Made by a program: the position numbers and the translations under genes
The notes under the pieces: generated by a model
What the model saw: the letters and a program-made list of their open reading frames with translations, nothing else
The model's database searches: none
Told to the model about the DNA's origin: nothing
Origin: Zetaproteobacteria bacterium
Lineage (GTDB): Bacteria > Pseudomonadota > Zetaproteobacteria > Mariprofundales > Mariprofundaceae
Assembly: GCA_021545665.1 (NCBI GenBank)
Contig: JAJRTX010000151.1
Coordinates: 1-11,187, forward strand
Direction of reading: 5' to 3'
Length of the DNA: 11,187 nucleotides
Shown here: piece after piece, positions 1-7,192 of the stretch
Position numbering within the stretch: the first letter of the stretch is position 1
Layout: every line of letters starts with the position of its first letter

Positions 1-282
1 ACATCTTCCTGGCATCTCTATGTAGTTCGTGTGGATGCCGATCGTTGTGCCAGAAGCAGAAGGGATGTTTTTGATGAATTGCGGGCGGCAGTGATCGGTG
101 TGAACGTACACGATATCCCTGTACGTACCCAGCCATATTACCAGACGCTGGGATTCAGAAGCGGTTCTTATCCCGTAGTTGAACAATATTACGAAGAAAC
201 ACTCACCTTGCCACTGTTTCCTGGTCTGGAACTGGATAGTCAGGATTTTATAATTGAAAAGCTAACAGAGTCATTGATGTGA
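1..282 (+). CDS. pseC: PseC, UDP-4-amino-4,6-dideoxy-N-acetyl-L-altrosamine transaminase, C-terminal fragment
   Basis: The reading frame is open from base 1, so only the last 93 residues of a protein usually near 380 residues are present. PseC is a PLP-dependent DegT/DnrJ/EryC1/StrS aminotransferase that makes the 4-amino sugar in the second step of pseudaminic acid synthesis. The fragment shows the typical C-terminal pattern: SSWHLYVVRVD, then RRDVFDELRAAVIGVNVH, then QPYYQTLGF, then an LPLFPGL block near the end. The catalytic lysine and PLP-binding region lie outside the window. One oddity is HDIPVRTQ where family members usually read HYIPVHLQ. The stop codon overlaps the GTG start of the next gene by 4 bases, so the two are probably co-translated. 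The assignment rests on this tail plus the clear Pse genes downstream. A related aminotransferase for another nonulosonic acid is the main alternative. Confidence 0.85.
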   Translation, partial: TSSWHLYVVRVDADRCARSRRDVFDELRAAVIGVNVHDIPVRTQPYYQTLGFRSGSYPVVEQYYEETLTLPLFPGLELDSQDFIIEKLTESLM

Positions 283-1025
283 AGACAGTAGCGATTATTC
301 AGGCGCGAATGGGTTCAACCCGCCTGCCTGGAAAAGTATTGAGATTACTGAAAGGGAAGCCTGTTCTGGCGCATGTGGTTGAACGTGTATCAGCATGTCA
401 GGAGGTTGATGAGGTTATCGTGGCTACGACAAAAAATAAGCATGACTATTGTATTGTAGAAGCCTGTGACAGACTAGGCGTGGGCTGTTTCAGAGGCAGT
501 GAAGACGATGTTCTGGATCGATACTATCAGACAGCACGATATCATAATGCAGATATCATCGTGCGGGTTACTTCTGATTGCCCTCTATTTTCCCCCGATG
601 TTCTGACAGGCATGCTCAAGTACTTCAAAAACGCATTGCAGGTAAACAACGTACCTGATTACATGAGTAATACATTACTTAGAACTTTTCCCAGAGGTCT
701 GGATGCCGAGATAATAAGGATGCTGGCTCTACAGAGTGCATGGCGTAGCGCTGATGAACCTTATGAGCGGGAACACGTTACACCCTATATCTATAATCAC
801 CCGAAATTATTTTGCTTAAATAATTATAAGTCTCCGCAGGATAATTCTTTTATGCGCTGGACACTTGATACAAATGAGGACTGGGATTTTATAGCGAATA
901 TATTTGAGCGATGTTATAGCGAGGGAAAAATATTTACTTCTGAATGTGTCATTGATTTGCTTGCGAGAGAACCTTCCCTGATGGATATCAATGCCGCGGT
1001 ATGTCAGAAGTCATTGACAGGATGA
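279..1025 (+). CDS. SpsF-type cytidylyltransferase, candidate CMP-pseudaminate synthetase (PseF role)
   Basis: This 248-residue protein belongs to the CTP-transferase-3 family of nonulosonate and KDO cytidylyltransferases. The N-terminal nucleotide-binding signature is IIQARMGSTRLPGK (residues 6-19), followed by GKPVL near 26-30, RGSEDDVLDRY near 72-82 and VRVTSDCPL near 95-103; D100 is the likely metal ligand. The QARMGSTRLPGK wording is that of SpsF-type enzymes, whereas classical PseF has a PARGGSKRIPRKN-type motif. The gene sits between pseC and the Pse-associated methylase, where PseF is usually encoded. CMP activation of the finished sugar is therefore the likely role, by inference. The GTG start at 279 overlaps the pseC stop and gives the conserved MKTVAIIQAR beginning. 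No strong Shine-Dalgarno is visible, consistent with translational coupling. Other members of this family have poorly defined substrates. Confidence 0.82.
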   Translation: MKTVAIIQARMGSTRLPGKVLRLLKGKPVLAHVVERVSACQEVDEVIVATTKNKHDYCIVEACDRLGVGCFRGSEDDVLDRYYQTARYHNADIIVRVTSDCPLFSPDVLTGMLKYFKNALQVNNVPDYMSNTLLRTFPRGLDAEIIRMLALQSAWRSADEPYEREHVTPYIYNHPKLFCLNNYKSPQDNSFMRWTLDTNEDWDFIANIFERCYSEGKIFTSECVIDLLAREPSLMDINAAVCQKSLTG

Positions 1026-1029
1026 GAGG
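1026..1029 (+). promoter_or_regulatory. Shine-Dalgarno of the Pse-associated methylase gene
   Basis: GAGG follows directly after the upstream stop codon and lies six bases before the ATG at 1036. It fixes that start. Confidence 0.6.
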
Positions 1030-1035
1030 ATAGAG

Positions 1036-1653
1036 ATGTTATTCAGAACTGATCAGGAAGAATTCTGGGCAGGATGCTTCGGAAATGAATATATAGAGAG
1101 AAATAAGAGTGAGAAACTGGTCGCCAGTAATATTGCCTTGTTTAGCCGTATTCTGGAGAGGACACGCAATGTGCATTCTGTAGTGGAGTTTGGTTCTAAT
1201 GTGGGGCTCAATCTCAGAGCCATCGAAGCTTTATTACCAGATGCAACGCTATCAGCCGTCGAGATTAACAAGCGTGCTGTGAGTGCTATGAAATCCTGGG
1301 GAAAAGTCGAGATATATCATGATACGATCCTGGATTTTAAACCGGACAAACGCTGGGATTTCACGCTGATTAAAGGTGTTCTTATTCATATTGATCCTTG
1401 CATGCTTATGCGGGTTTATGAGTCATTATATCAGGTAACTAAACGCTATATATGCATTGCAGAATACTATAGTCCTGTGCCAGTAAGAATACCCTATAGA
1501 GGGCATAGCGATAAATTGTTCAAACGTGATTTCGCAGGAGAAATGCTTGATAAATATCCTGATTTAAGGCTGGTAGATTATGGGTTTGTATATCATCGTG
1601 ACAATAGTTTTTCACAGGATGATGTTACCTGGTTTCTTCTTGAAAAATGTTGA
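1036..1653 (+). CDS. Pseudaminic acid biosynthesis-associated methylase (SAM-dependent)
   Basis: The 205-residue protein is a class I SAM-dependent methyltransferase of the family consistently found in Pse clusters. It opens with the family's FWAGCFGNEYIERN block (residues 10-23). The SAM-binding glycine loop is VVEFGSNVGLNL (49-60), the acidic end of the second strand is VEIN (75-78), and KGVLIHIDP lies at 113-121. A highly conserved C-terminal half follows, with IAEYYSP near 141-147, YRGHSDKLFKRDFAGEML (154-171) and DYGFVYHRD (181-189). The target has not been established for the family; an O- or N-methyl on the sugar, or a step on an intermediate, are both possible. A GAGG Shine-Dalgarno at 1026-1029 sits six bases before the ATG, just after the upstream stop. 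The gene's place inside the operon ties it to Pse rather than to general metabolism. Confidence 0.88.
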   Translation: MLFRTDQEEFWAGCFGNEYIERNKSEKLVASNIALFSRILERTRNVHSVVEFGSNVGLNLRAIEALLPDATLSAVEINKRAVSAMKSWGKVEIYHDTILDFKPDKRWDFTLIKGVLIHIDPCMLMRVYESLYQVTKRYICIAEYYSPVPVRIPYRGHSDKLFKRDFAGEMLDKYPDLRLVDYGFVYHRDNSFSQDDVTWFLLEKC

Positions 1654-1656
1654 ATC

Positions 1657-2736
1657 ATGCGTGTCTGTTTCAGGGTTGATTCATCCTTTACTATTGGGTC
1701 GGGGCATGTAATGCGCTGCATGGTACTGGCCAGCAGCTTGAAAAAAAGTGGCGTGGACATAACCTTTCTATGCAGAGATTTACCCGGAAACATGGGGTCA
1801 TATATCATGAAATCCGGCTACGATATGTATTTTCTGATGGAGCAAGAAAAAGAGAATATAAAAAACAATGTGGGTGTCCAGGACGTGCGGATAGACTTCT
1901 ATGAAGACGCCGAGTTTACAAAGGAACTTATAGATGAGATTGGAATTATAGACTGGCTGGTTGTTGATCACTACACACTAGACGCACGCTGGGAACGTTT
2001 GCTGAGAGACTCCATCAGCAAGATCATGGTTGTTGATGATCTGGCCGACAGGAAGCATGATTGTGAATTGCTCCTGGATCAAAACGAGTATAAGAATAAG
2101 TCGCTACGTTATACCGGACTATTACCAGCACAATGCCGTCAATTATTAGGTCCGGAGTTTGCATTGTTAAGAGAAGAATTCTCTGCTCAGCGTAGTAGGA
2201 CATTCACAAATGAAAACCCATGCGTAAAAATACTTGTTTCATTCGGTTCAGTAGATCTCACGAATGAGACAATGAAGGTTCTTGAAGGGATTCGTCAGAT
2301 AGAAAACAGGAATATTGTGGTAGATGTGGTTGTTGGTGAAAATAATCTCAATAAAGAAAAAGTAGAGAGATATTGTAATGGATTTAATGAATTTAATTTT
2401 CATTGCCAGATAAATAATATGGCTCAACTCATGGCAAATGCTGATATTTCGTTAGGTGCGGGTGGCAGTAGTATTTGGGAACGATTCTGTCTTGGGTTGT
2501 ACAGTATTATTGTATCAGTGGCAGAAAATCAGAAAGAAATCAGTGCAGATCTTGCAAGTATGGGGTATCTGAAATATCTGGGGGATGCCAAAGAGAATGA
2601 TTGTAATACTTATAAAGCTGCCATTATGGAGTATCTGGAAAATCCTTTAATCGGGAAGGAAGCAAGTAATACCGGCCACAGGCTCGTTGACGGGTATGGT
2701 GCGCGACGTGTAACAAATGAATTGATGGCGGTATGA
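1657..2736 (+). CDS. pseG: PseG, UDP-2,4-diacetamido-2,4,6-trideoxy-beta-L-altropyranose hydrolase
   Basis: PseG removes UDP from the diacetamido sugar nucleotide, releasing the free hexose that PseI condenses with phosphoenolpyruvate. It is a cytoplasmic GT-B-fold enzyme related to MurG. The 359-residue product fits the family length. The N-terminal glycine-rich loop with the catalytic histidine reads IGSGHVMRC (residues 13-21, His17). VVDHYTLD and VVDDLADR blocks follow in the first half. The C-terminal nucleotide-binding segment is GAGGSSIWER from residue 267. The start lies 3 bases after the methylase stop and gives the expected MRVCFRVDSS beginning. The ribosome-binding site is weak, so translation probably depends on the upstream gene. 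Codons in this gene are notably AT-rich: the 60 bases from 2341 contain only 11 G or C. Confidence 0.95.
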   Translation: MRVCFRVDSSFTIGSGHVMRCMVLASSLKKSGVDITFLCRDLPGNMGSYIMKSGYDMYFLMEQEKENIKNNVGVQDVRIDFYEDAEFTKELIDEIGIIDWLVVDHYTLDARWERLLRDSISKIMVVDDLADRKHDCELLLDQNEYKNKSLRYTGLLPAQCRQLLGPEFALLREEFSAQRSRTFTNENPCVKILVSFGSVDLTNETMKVLEGIRQIENRNIVVDVVVGENNLNKEKVERYCNGFNEFNFHCQINNMAQLMANADISLGAGGSSIWERFCLGLYSIIVSVAENQKEISADLASMGYLKYLGDAKENDCNTYKAAIMEYLENPLIGKEASNTGHRLVDGYGARRVTNELMAV

Positions 2737-2739
2737 CAT

Positions 2740-3276
2740 ATGAGTTTCTGTTTGCGAAAAATTGATCTGGATGATATGGATTTTGTTCTAAAATCCAGGA
2801 ATTCCCCAGATGTCAGAAAAAATATGTATACCAGCCACGTTATTTCTCGTGAAGAACATGAAATATGGTATTCCGGAATGTTGCAGGATCCCACAAAGGA
2901 GTATTTTATTTTTGAAATTGATTCAAGCCCTGCCGGTGTAGTTGGATTTATCGATATTGCACGTGATAGCAAAATCGCAAGCTGGATGTTTTATTCCGGC
3001 GATACTTCAAGAAAGGGTATAGGTGTGAAAATGGAATATTACGCACTCGAATATGCATTCTCTGAGATGGGCCTTTATAAGTTGTGTTGTGAAGTGCTGG
3101 CATTTAACGAGCCTGTGATAAAACTACATAAAAAATTCGGATTTAATGTAGAAGGAATACTCAGGTCGCAGCACTATAAAGATAATATTTATATTGATAT
3201 TTACAGGCTGGGAATGTTTTCTGAAGAGTGGGAGGTTAATAAAGATACTCTTAGAGAGAAATACAGGATTTGTTGA
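2740..3276 (+). CDS. pseH: PseH, UDP-4-amino-4,6-dideoxy-N-acetyl-beta-L-altrosamine N-acetyltransferase
   Basis: PseH transfers acetyl from acetyl-CoA to the 4-amino group made by PseC. The 178-residue protein is a single GNAT domain of normal length. The acetyl-CoA pyrophosphate loop is RKGIGV (residues 91-96), followed by the helix MEYYALEYAF. The late GNAT strand-helix region reads KLCCEVLAFNEPVIKLHKKFGF (115-135), typical for NeuD-independent sugar acetyltransferases of the RimJ/RimL type, and GILRSQHYKDN follows. In the Pse order PseH acts before PseG, although its gene lies after pseG here. The start is 3 bases after the pseG stop. If the last gene of the operon does install an amidino group, the acetamido group created here may be its substrate; that link is inference. 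Confidence 0.93.
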   Translation: MSFCLRKIDLDDMDFVLKSRNSPDVRKNMYTSHVISREEHEIWYSGMLQDPTKEYFIFEIDSSPAGVVGFIDIARDSKIASWMFYSGDTSRKGIGVKMEYYALEYAFSEMGLYKLCCEVLAFNEPVIKLHKKFGFNVEGILRSQHYKDNIYIDIYRLGMFSEEWEVNKDTLREKYRIC

Positions 3277-3342
3277 TAGATTCCTCTATGATTCATGCAA
3301 ATTAGTAAGACGCTAAATATTACAGAATACAAAAATATAATC

Positions 3343-4401
3343 ATGAAAAATGAGATTTATATAGCCGGTAAACTAATAGGGCAAACACATCCTCCATTTG
3401 TAATTGCCGAGATGTCAGGAAATCATGGTGGGTCACTTGAGAGAGCGCTTATGATCGTAAGGGCTGCAGCAAAATCTGGCGTGCAAGCCCTGAAGTTGCA
3501 GACATTTACTGCAGACACAATGACCCTGGATATCAATAAGGGAGAGTTTCTTCTTACAGAACAGGATAGCTTGTGGAAGGGGAAAACATTATATGAGCTA
3601 TACAGTGAGGCAAGTACGCCTCTGGAATGGCATAAACCCATATTTGAATTATGCAATGAGCTTGGAATGATAGCTTTTAGCACACCATTTGATGAAACAG
3701 CAGTAGATTATCTGGAAGACCTTGGTGTTCCCTGTTATAAAGTTTCTTCGTTCGAAAATACAGATATCCCACTGATTAGGAGGATAGCAGAAACTGGTAA
3801 GCCAATGCTGATATCTACCGGTATGGCGACTCTGGAGGAGCTTGGTGAAACCGTTAATGAGGCGCGCAGATCGGGTTGCAGGGAAATCGTGCTGCTAAAG
3901 TGCACTAGCAGTTATCCTGCATCACCTGATGATATCAATCTCATGACAATTCCACATATGATGAAGTCATTTAATGTCCAGGTAGGTTTGTCTGATCATA
4001 CTTTAGGTACAGCTGTACCCGTTGCAGGTATATCACTGGGTGTGACAGTTATTGAAAAGCATTTTACTTTATCCCGCACAGATGGTGGTACTGATGCTGG
4101 ATTTTCACTTGAACCTTCTGAAATGAACCAACTTGTAAACGACGTAAATTGCGCGTGGCGCTCTCTTGGGAGCGTTCACTATGGCCCGGCTGGCAAGGAA
4201 TGCCAATCATTAAAATATCGGCGTTCAATATATGTTGTTAAAAATATCAGTGTCGGTGAGATATTAACAAGTGATAATGTGAGGTCTATCAGGCCAGGGT
4301 TTGGTCTTGCCCCCAGACATCTCCCTGATGTATTGGGTATGCGTACATCCAGAGACCTGACAAAAGGAACCCCTCTGAGCTGGGATTTAATTATGCAATG
4401 A
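3343..4401 (+). CDS. pseI: PseI, pseudaminic acid synthase
   Basis: PseI condenses 2,4-diacetamido-2,4,6-trideoxy-L-altrose with phosphoenolpyruvate to give pseudaminic acid. The protein has the NeuB-type TIM barrel followed by a C-terminal SAF (antifreeze-like) lid. Clear motifs are FVIAEMSGNHGGS (from residue 19), LKLQTFTADTMTLD, FSTPFDETAVD, SSFENTDIPLI, LKCTSSYPA, GLSDHTLG and EKHFTLSR. The SAF domain starts near R293 and contains IRPGFGL. I chose the ATG at 3343 because MKNEIYIAGKLIG matches the usual family start and gives 352 residues. An in-frame ATG at 3295 would add 16 residues with no family resemblance, but would leave only an 18-base gap after pseH. Neither start has a convincing Shine-Dalgarno. 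The stop overlaps hisH by 4 bases. Family motifs favour Pse over sialic or legionaminic acid synthase. Confidence 0.94.
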   Translation: MKNEIYIAGKLIGQTHPPFVIAEMSGNHGGSLERALMIVRAAAKSGVQALKLQTFTADTMTLDINKGEFLLTEQDSLWKGKTLYELYSEASTPLEWHKPIFELCNELGMIAFSTPFDETAVDYLEDLGVPCYKVSSFENTDIPLIRRIAETGKPMLISTGMATLEELGETVNEARRSGCREIVLLKCTSSYPASPDDINLMTIPHMMKSFNVQVGLSDHTLGTAVPVAGISLGVTVIEKHFTLSRTDGGTDAGFSLEPSEMNQLVNDVNCAWRSLGSVHYGPAGKECQSLKYRRSIYVVKNISVGEILTSDNVRSIRPGFGLAPRHLPDVLGMRTSRDLTKGTPLSWDLIMQ

Positions 4402-5021
4402 TGAATGACAAATTTGTCTGCATACTCGATTACGGTTCTGGAAATATCCGGTCTGTTTATAACCTGATTGCATCGTTGACAAAACACGTTTCCATTACCG
4501 CTGATCCAGAACTACTGTTAAAGGCAACTCATATTGTTTTGCCCGGGGTTGGTGCATTCGACTCGGTTGTAACTAAAGTCAGGAAAAAGATTCCTCTTGA
4601 TACACTTAATTATCTAGTACTAGAAAAAAAAATCCCTTTCCTGGGTATCTGCGCTGGTATGCAGATTCTGGCAGATGTTGGTAATGAGTATGGATGCCAT
4701 CAAGGACTGGCATGGATAAGCGGTACAGTAGATAGACTGAATTCTGGCTCCTATCCGTTACCTCACGTTGGCTGGAATGATGTTCTTGCTAAACAAAATT
4801 CTGCAATCCTGACAGGACTTGGTGAAAATCCTGATTTCTATTTTGTACATAGTTACTCATTTCAGCCCGAGGACGCTGGTACAGTAATTGCTGTAACTAA
4901 CTATGGCTCTACATTTTGTAGCATTGTCCAGTGCGGAAATATTATCGGGGTTCAATTCCATCCTGAAAAGAGCCAGAGAGCAGGGCAGAAGTTAATGAAA
5001 AACTTCCTGGAGATCAGATGA
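4398..5021 (+). CDS. hisH: HisH-type glutamine amidotransferase (glutaminase subunit) for acetamidino sugar synthesis
   Basis: This is a class I glutamine amidotransferase of the HisH family (207 residues). Glutamine hydrolysis is supported by a complete triad: Cys85 in GICAGMQ, and His188 and Glu190 in GVQFHPEKS. Other HisH hallmarks are YGSGNIRSV near the start, LPGVGAFDSV near 50, PHVGWNDV near 123 and YFVHSY near 152. In histidine synthesis HisH feeds ammonia to HisF. Here no other histidine gene is present, and the neighbours are Pse genes and a sugar amidotransferase. The likely role is therefore ammonia supply for an acetamidino modification, as known for the HisH/HisF/WbpG set of Pseudomonas O-antigen clusters. 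The ATG overlaps the pseI stop (ATGA). A second in-frame ATG follows directly at 4401. Confidence 0.9.
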   Translation: MMNDKFVCILDYGSGNIRSVYNLIASLTKHVSITADPELLLKATHIVLPGVGAFDSVVTKVRKKIPLDTLNYLVLEKKIPFLGICAGMQILADVGNEYGCHQGLAWISGTVDRLNSGSYPLPHVGWNDVLAKQNSAILTGLGENPDFYFVHSYSFQPEDAGTVIAVTNYGSTFCSIVQCGNIIGVQFHPEKSQRAGQKLMKNFLEIR

Positions 5022-5824
5022 AAAAGAAGCGTCTGATACCGGTGCTTTTGCTGAGAAACGGTTTTTTGGTGCAAAGCAAGGGTTTTGGAAAGTATAAGAA
5101 TATAGGTAATCCTGTATCTGCAGTAAAAAGATTTAGCGAATGGGGCGCAGATGAGCTGATATATCTTGATATATCCAATGATGATCATTACGACCTGAAA
5201 CGAGATGATCTGGGCTGCAAAAACAGGGGCAATATTATCGACATTATTGATGACGTATCAAAGGTTACTTTTATGCCTATTACGGTCGGTGGAAAGATTA
5301 GAAATATTGCGGATATTGAAAAGCGTCTTGCAGTAGGAGCGGATAAAATATCAATAAATACAATGGCCCTGAAGAATCCGCAATTTATAAAAGAAGCCTC
5401 CAGAGAGTTTGGCGCACAATGTATTGTTGTATCAATTGATATCAAGAGAATTAACGGGAAATCGCAGGTTGTTTCGGAAGGGGGGAAAACACCGGCAGGC
5501 ATTAAACCTGAAGATTGGGCAAAAACTGTTGAAGAACTTGGCGCAGGTGAAATCTTGCTTAATTCTGTAGATAGAGACGGTATGAAATCAGGTTACGATA
5601 TTGAATTACTTAATACAGTGACAAATACAGTGAATATTCCGGTTATTGCCTGTGGAGGCGTCGGTGAATGGACGCATTTGTCAGAGGCACTGGAATTGAC
5701 AAAAGTTGATGCGGTATCCGCTGCCAATATATTTCACCATCGGGAGCAGAGCCTGTTTCTTGCAAAAACATATTTGTACCAACGTGGTCATCACGTCCGT
5801 AGCCCAGAACTGATTGAATTGTGA
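5018..5824 (+). CDS. HisF-like barrel (AglZ/HisF2-type acetamidino modification protein)
   Basis: The 268-residue protein is a full HisF-type (beta/alpha)8 barrel. Clear blocks are RLIPVLLLRNG (5-15), ADELIYLDIS (44-53), PITVGGKI (87-94), GADKISINT (107-115), VSIDIKR (138-144), GAGEILLNSVDRDGMKSGYD (175-194) and ACGGVG (211-216). Aligned by eye with Thermotoga HisF, the first catalytic aspartate (D11) is replaced by Leu11, while the second (D130) survives as D141. The four residues of the ammonia gate at the barrel base are kept: R5, E46, K110 and E178. This suggests a barrel that conducts ammonia from HisH but no longer makes imidazole glycerol phosphate. The gene overlaps hisH by ATGA and precedes the sugar amidotransferase by 9 bases. 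Compared with HisF there is an insertion of about ten residues after residue 53. Confidence 0.88.
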   Translation: MKKKRLIPVLLLRNGFLVQSKGFGKYKNIGNPVSAVKRFSEWGADELIYLDISNDDHYDLKRDDLGCKNRGNIIDIIDDVSKVTFMPITVGGKIRNIADIEKRLAVGADKISINTMALKNPQFIKEASREFGAQCIVVSIDIKRINGKSQVVSEGGKTPAGIKPEDWAKTVEELGAGEILLNSVDRDGMKSGYDIELLNTVTNTVNIPVIACGGVGEWTHLSEALELTKVDAVSAANIFHHREQSLFLAKTYLYQRGHHVRSPELIEL

Positions 5825-5826
5825 GG
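5823..5826 (+). promoter_or_regulatory. Shine-Dalgarno for the sugar amidotransferase gene
   Basis: GAGG overlaps the stop codon of the HisF-like gene and lies seven bases before the ATG at 5834. It supports that start and suggests that ribosomes finishing the HisF-like gene reinitiate here. Confidence 0.6.
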
Positions 5827-5833
5827 ATAAGAA

Positions 5834-7060
5834 ATGTCTAGCTATGTAAGCTATTGCAAACGCTGCGTTTACCCTGAAATTGCTGTGAATCTATCGGTCG
5901 ATGAGGCAGGTATTTGCTCAAGCTGCAGGGTTGCTGAAGAATTTGGAAAGCTGACGGATGTTTTCTGGCAGGAGAGAAAGGTTAAATTTGAAAAAATACT
6001 GCAAGAGGTAAGGCAGCATAATCAGTCAGATTATGACTGTATTATACCTGTCAGTGGTGGTAAGGATAGTTATTATCAAGCTCACATCATTGCCAATGAG
6101 TACGGTCTGAAGCCACTACTTGTCACATATCACGGTAATAATTACTTGCCTGAAGGTGACTATAACAGAGACCGGATGCGCGAGATATTTGACGCAGACC
6201 ACCTTGTTTTTGGGCCCAGTGTGAAAGTTCTGAAAATGCTTAATCGCTTATGTTTCAGGAAGATGGGTGATATGAACTGGCATGCTCACTGTGGCATCAT
6301 GACTTACCCTATACAGATTGCAGTTAAATTCAACATTCCATTGATTATTTGGGGTGAGACGGCATGGGATATTTCCGGAATGTATGAGCCCGATGATTTT
6401 GTGGAGTTTAGTGCACGTATGAGACATGAGCATGCATTACGAGGTTATGAGTGGTATGACATGCTGGATGACGAAAAGGAAAAGCTATCCGAGAAGGATC
6501 TGATTTGGGCTAAATATCCCGGCGATGAAGAAATACTTAAGTCGAGTGTCCGTGGCTTGTATATTGGAAACTTTTTTAAATGGGATCCTAATCAACATGC
6601 CCGGATGTTACAGGAAAAATATAATTGGAAACCCGCACAGCAGCCCTTTGAAAGGACATACAGAACTATCTCGAATCTTGATGATCGCTATGAAAATGGT
6701 ATCCATGATTTGCTTAAGTTTATCAAGTTTGGTTATGGACGAGCCTCTGATCATGCCTCAAAAGATATACGTTCCAATTACCTGAGTCGTGAAGAAGGTA
6801 TTGAAATGGTAAGAAAATACGATCACATAGTGTCCAGTGACCTCTATTACTGGCTTGATTACGTGAACATGTCAGAAGAAGAGTTCTGGGAAATTGCAGA
6901 CAGCTTTCGTGATCCCAGAGTCTGGTGGATAGAAGACGGCCAGTGGTGGAAAAAAAATATCTGGGGTGGGTCTTCGGCTTATGGTGAAGTACACCTCGGA
7001 TCTGTAGAACAGGAAAGATACATTGTAGATAGTAATAAATCTATTGGTCTGTTGGCGTAA
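5834..7060 (+). CDS. N-acetyl sugar amidotransferase (WbpG/PseA/WbuX family)
   Basis: This 408-residue enzyme belongs to the ATP-dependent N-acetyl sugar amidotransferase family, which converts an acetamido group into an acetamidino group. The P-loop-like PP-motif is SGGKDS (residues 74-79), which binds ATP to activate the amide oxygen. Upstream are two paired cysteines, C8/C11 and C28/C31, a likely zinc site. Further conserved stretches are LVTYHGNNYLPEGDYNRD (about 96-113), IIWGETAWDISGMY (about 171-184) and LLKFIKFGYGRASDH in the third quarter. Ammonia is expected from the two upstream HisH- and HisF-like subunits. In Campylobacter the PseA relative acts in making Pse5Ac7Am, so the substrate here is probably Pse or CMP-Pse, by inference. 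A LegA- or ManNAc3NAcA-type substrate is less likely given the pse genes. It appears to be the last gene of the operon. Confidence 0.9.
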   Translation: MSSYVSYCKRCVYPEIAVNLSVDEAGICSSCRVAEEFGKLTDVFWQERKVKFEKILQEVRQHNQSDYDCIIPVSGGKDSYYQAHIIANEYGLKPLLVTYHGNNYLPEGDYNRDRMREIFDADHLVFGPSVKVLKMLNRLCFRKMGDMNWHAHCGIMTYPIQIAVKFNIPLIIWGETAWDISGMYEPDDFVEFSARMRHEHALRGYEWYDMLDDEKEKLSEKDLIWAKYPGDEEILKSSVRGLYIGNFFKWDPNQHARMLQEKYNWKPAQQPFERTYRTISNLDDRYENGIHDLLKFIKFGYGRASDHASKDIRSNYLSREEGIEMVRKYDHIVSSDLYYWLDYVNMSEEEFWEIADSFRDPRVWWIEDGQWWKKNIWGGSSAYGEVHLGSVEQERYIVDSNKSIGLLA

Positions 7061-7079
7061 TACTGATCGTAATATTTAG

Positions 7080-7096
7080 GGAAGCTCTGATTAATT
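7080..7096 (+). repeat. Left terminal inverted repeat of the MITE
   Basis: Perfect 17-bp inverted match to 7193-7209. It is preceded by TTAG at 7076-7079, the left copy of the target duplication. Confidence 0.85.
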
Positions 7097-7192
7097 CGTC
7101 ATTCCGGGCGGAGCTTCGCGGAGACCCGGAATCTAGTGCTTATGAATCATGACGTTGCTGGATTCCGGCTTGCGCCGAAATGACAACAAACA

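Noticed and set aside
4398..5824. Histidine biosynthesis genes proper
   Set aside because: No other his genes are present, the HisF-like protein lacks Asp11, and the neighbours are Pse genes and a sugar amidotransferase.
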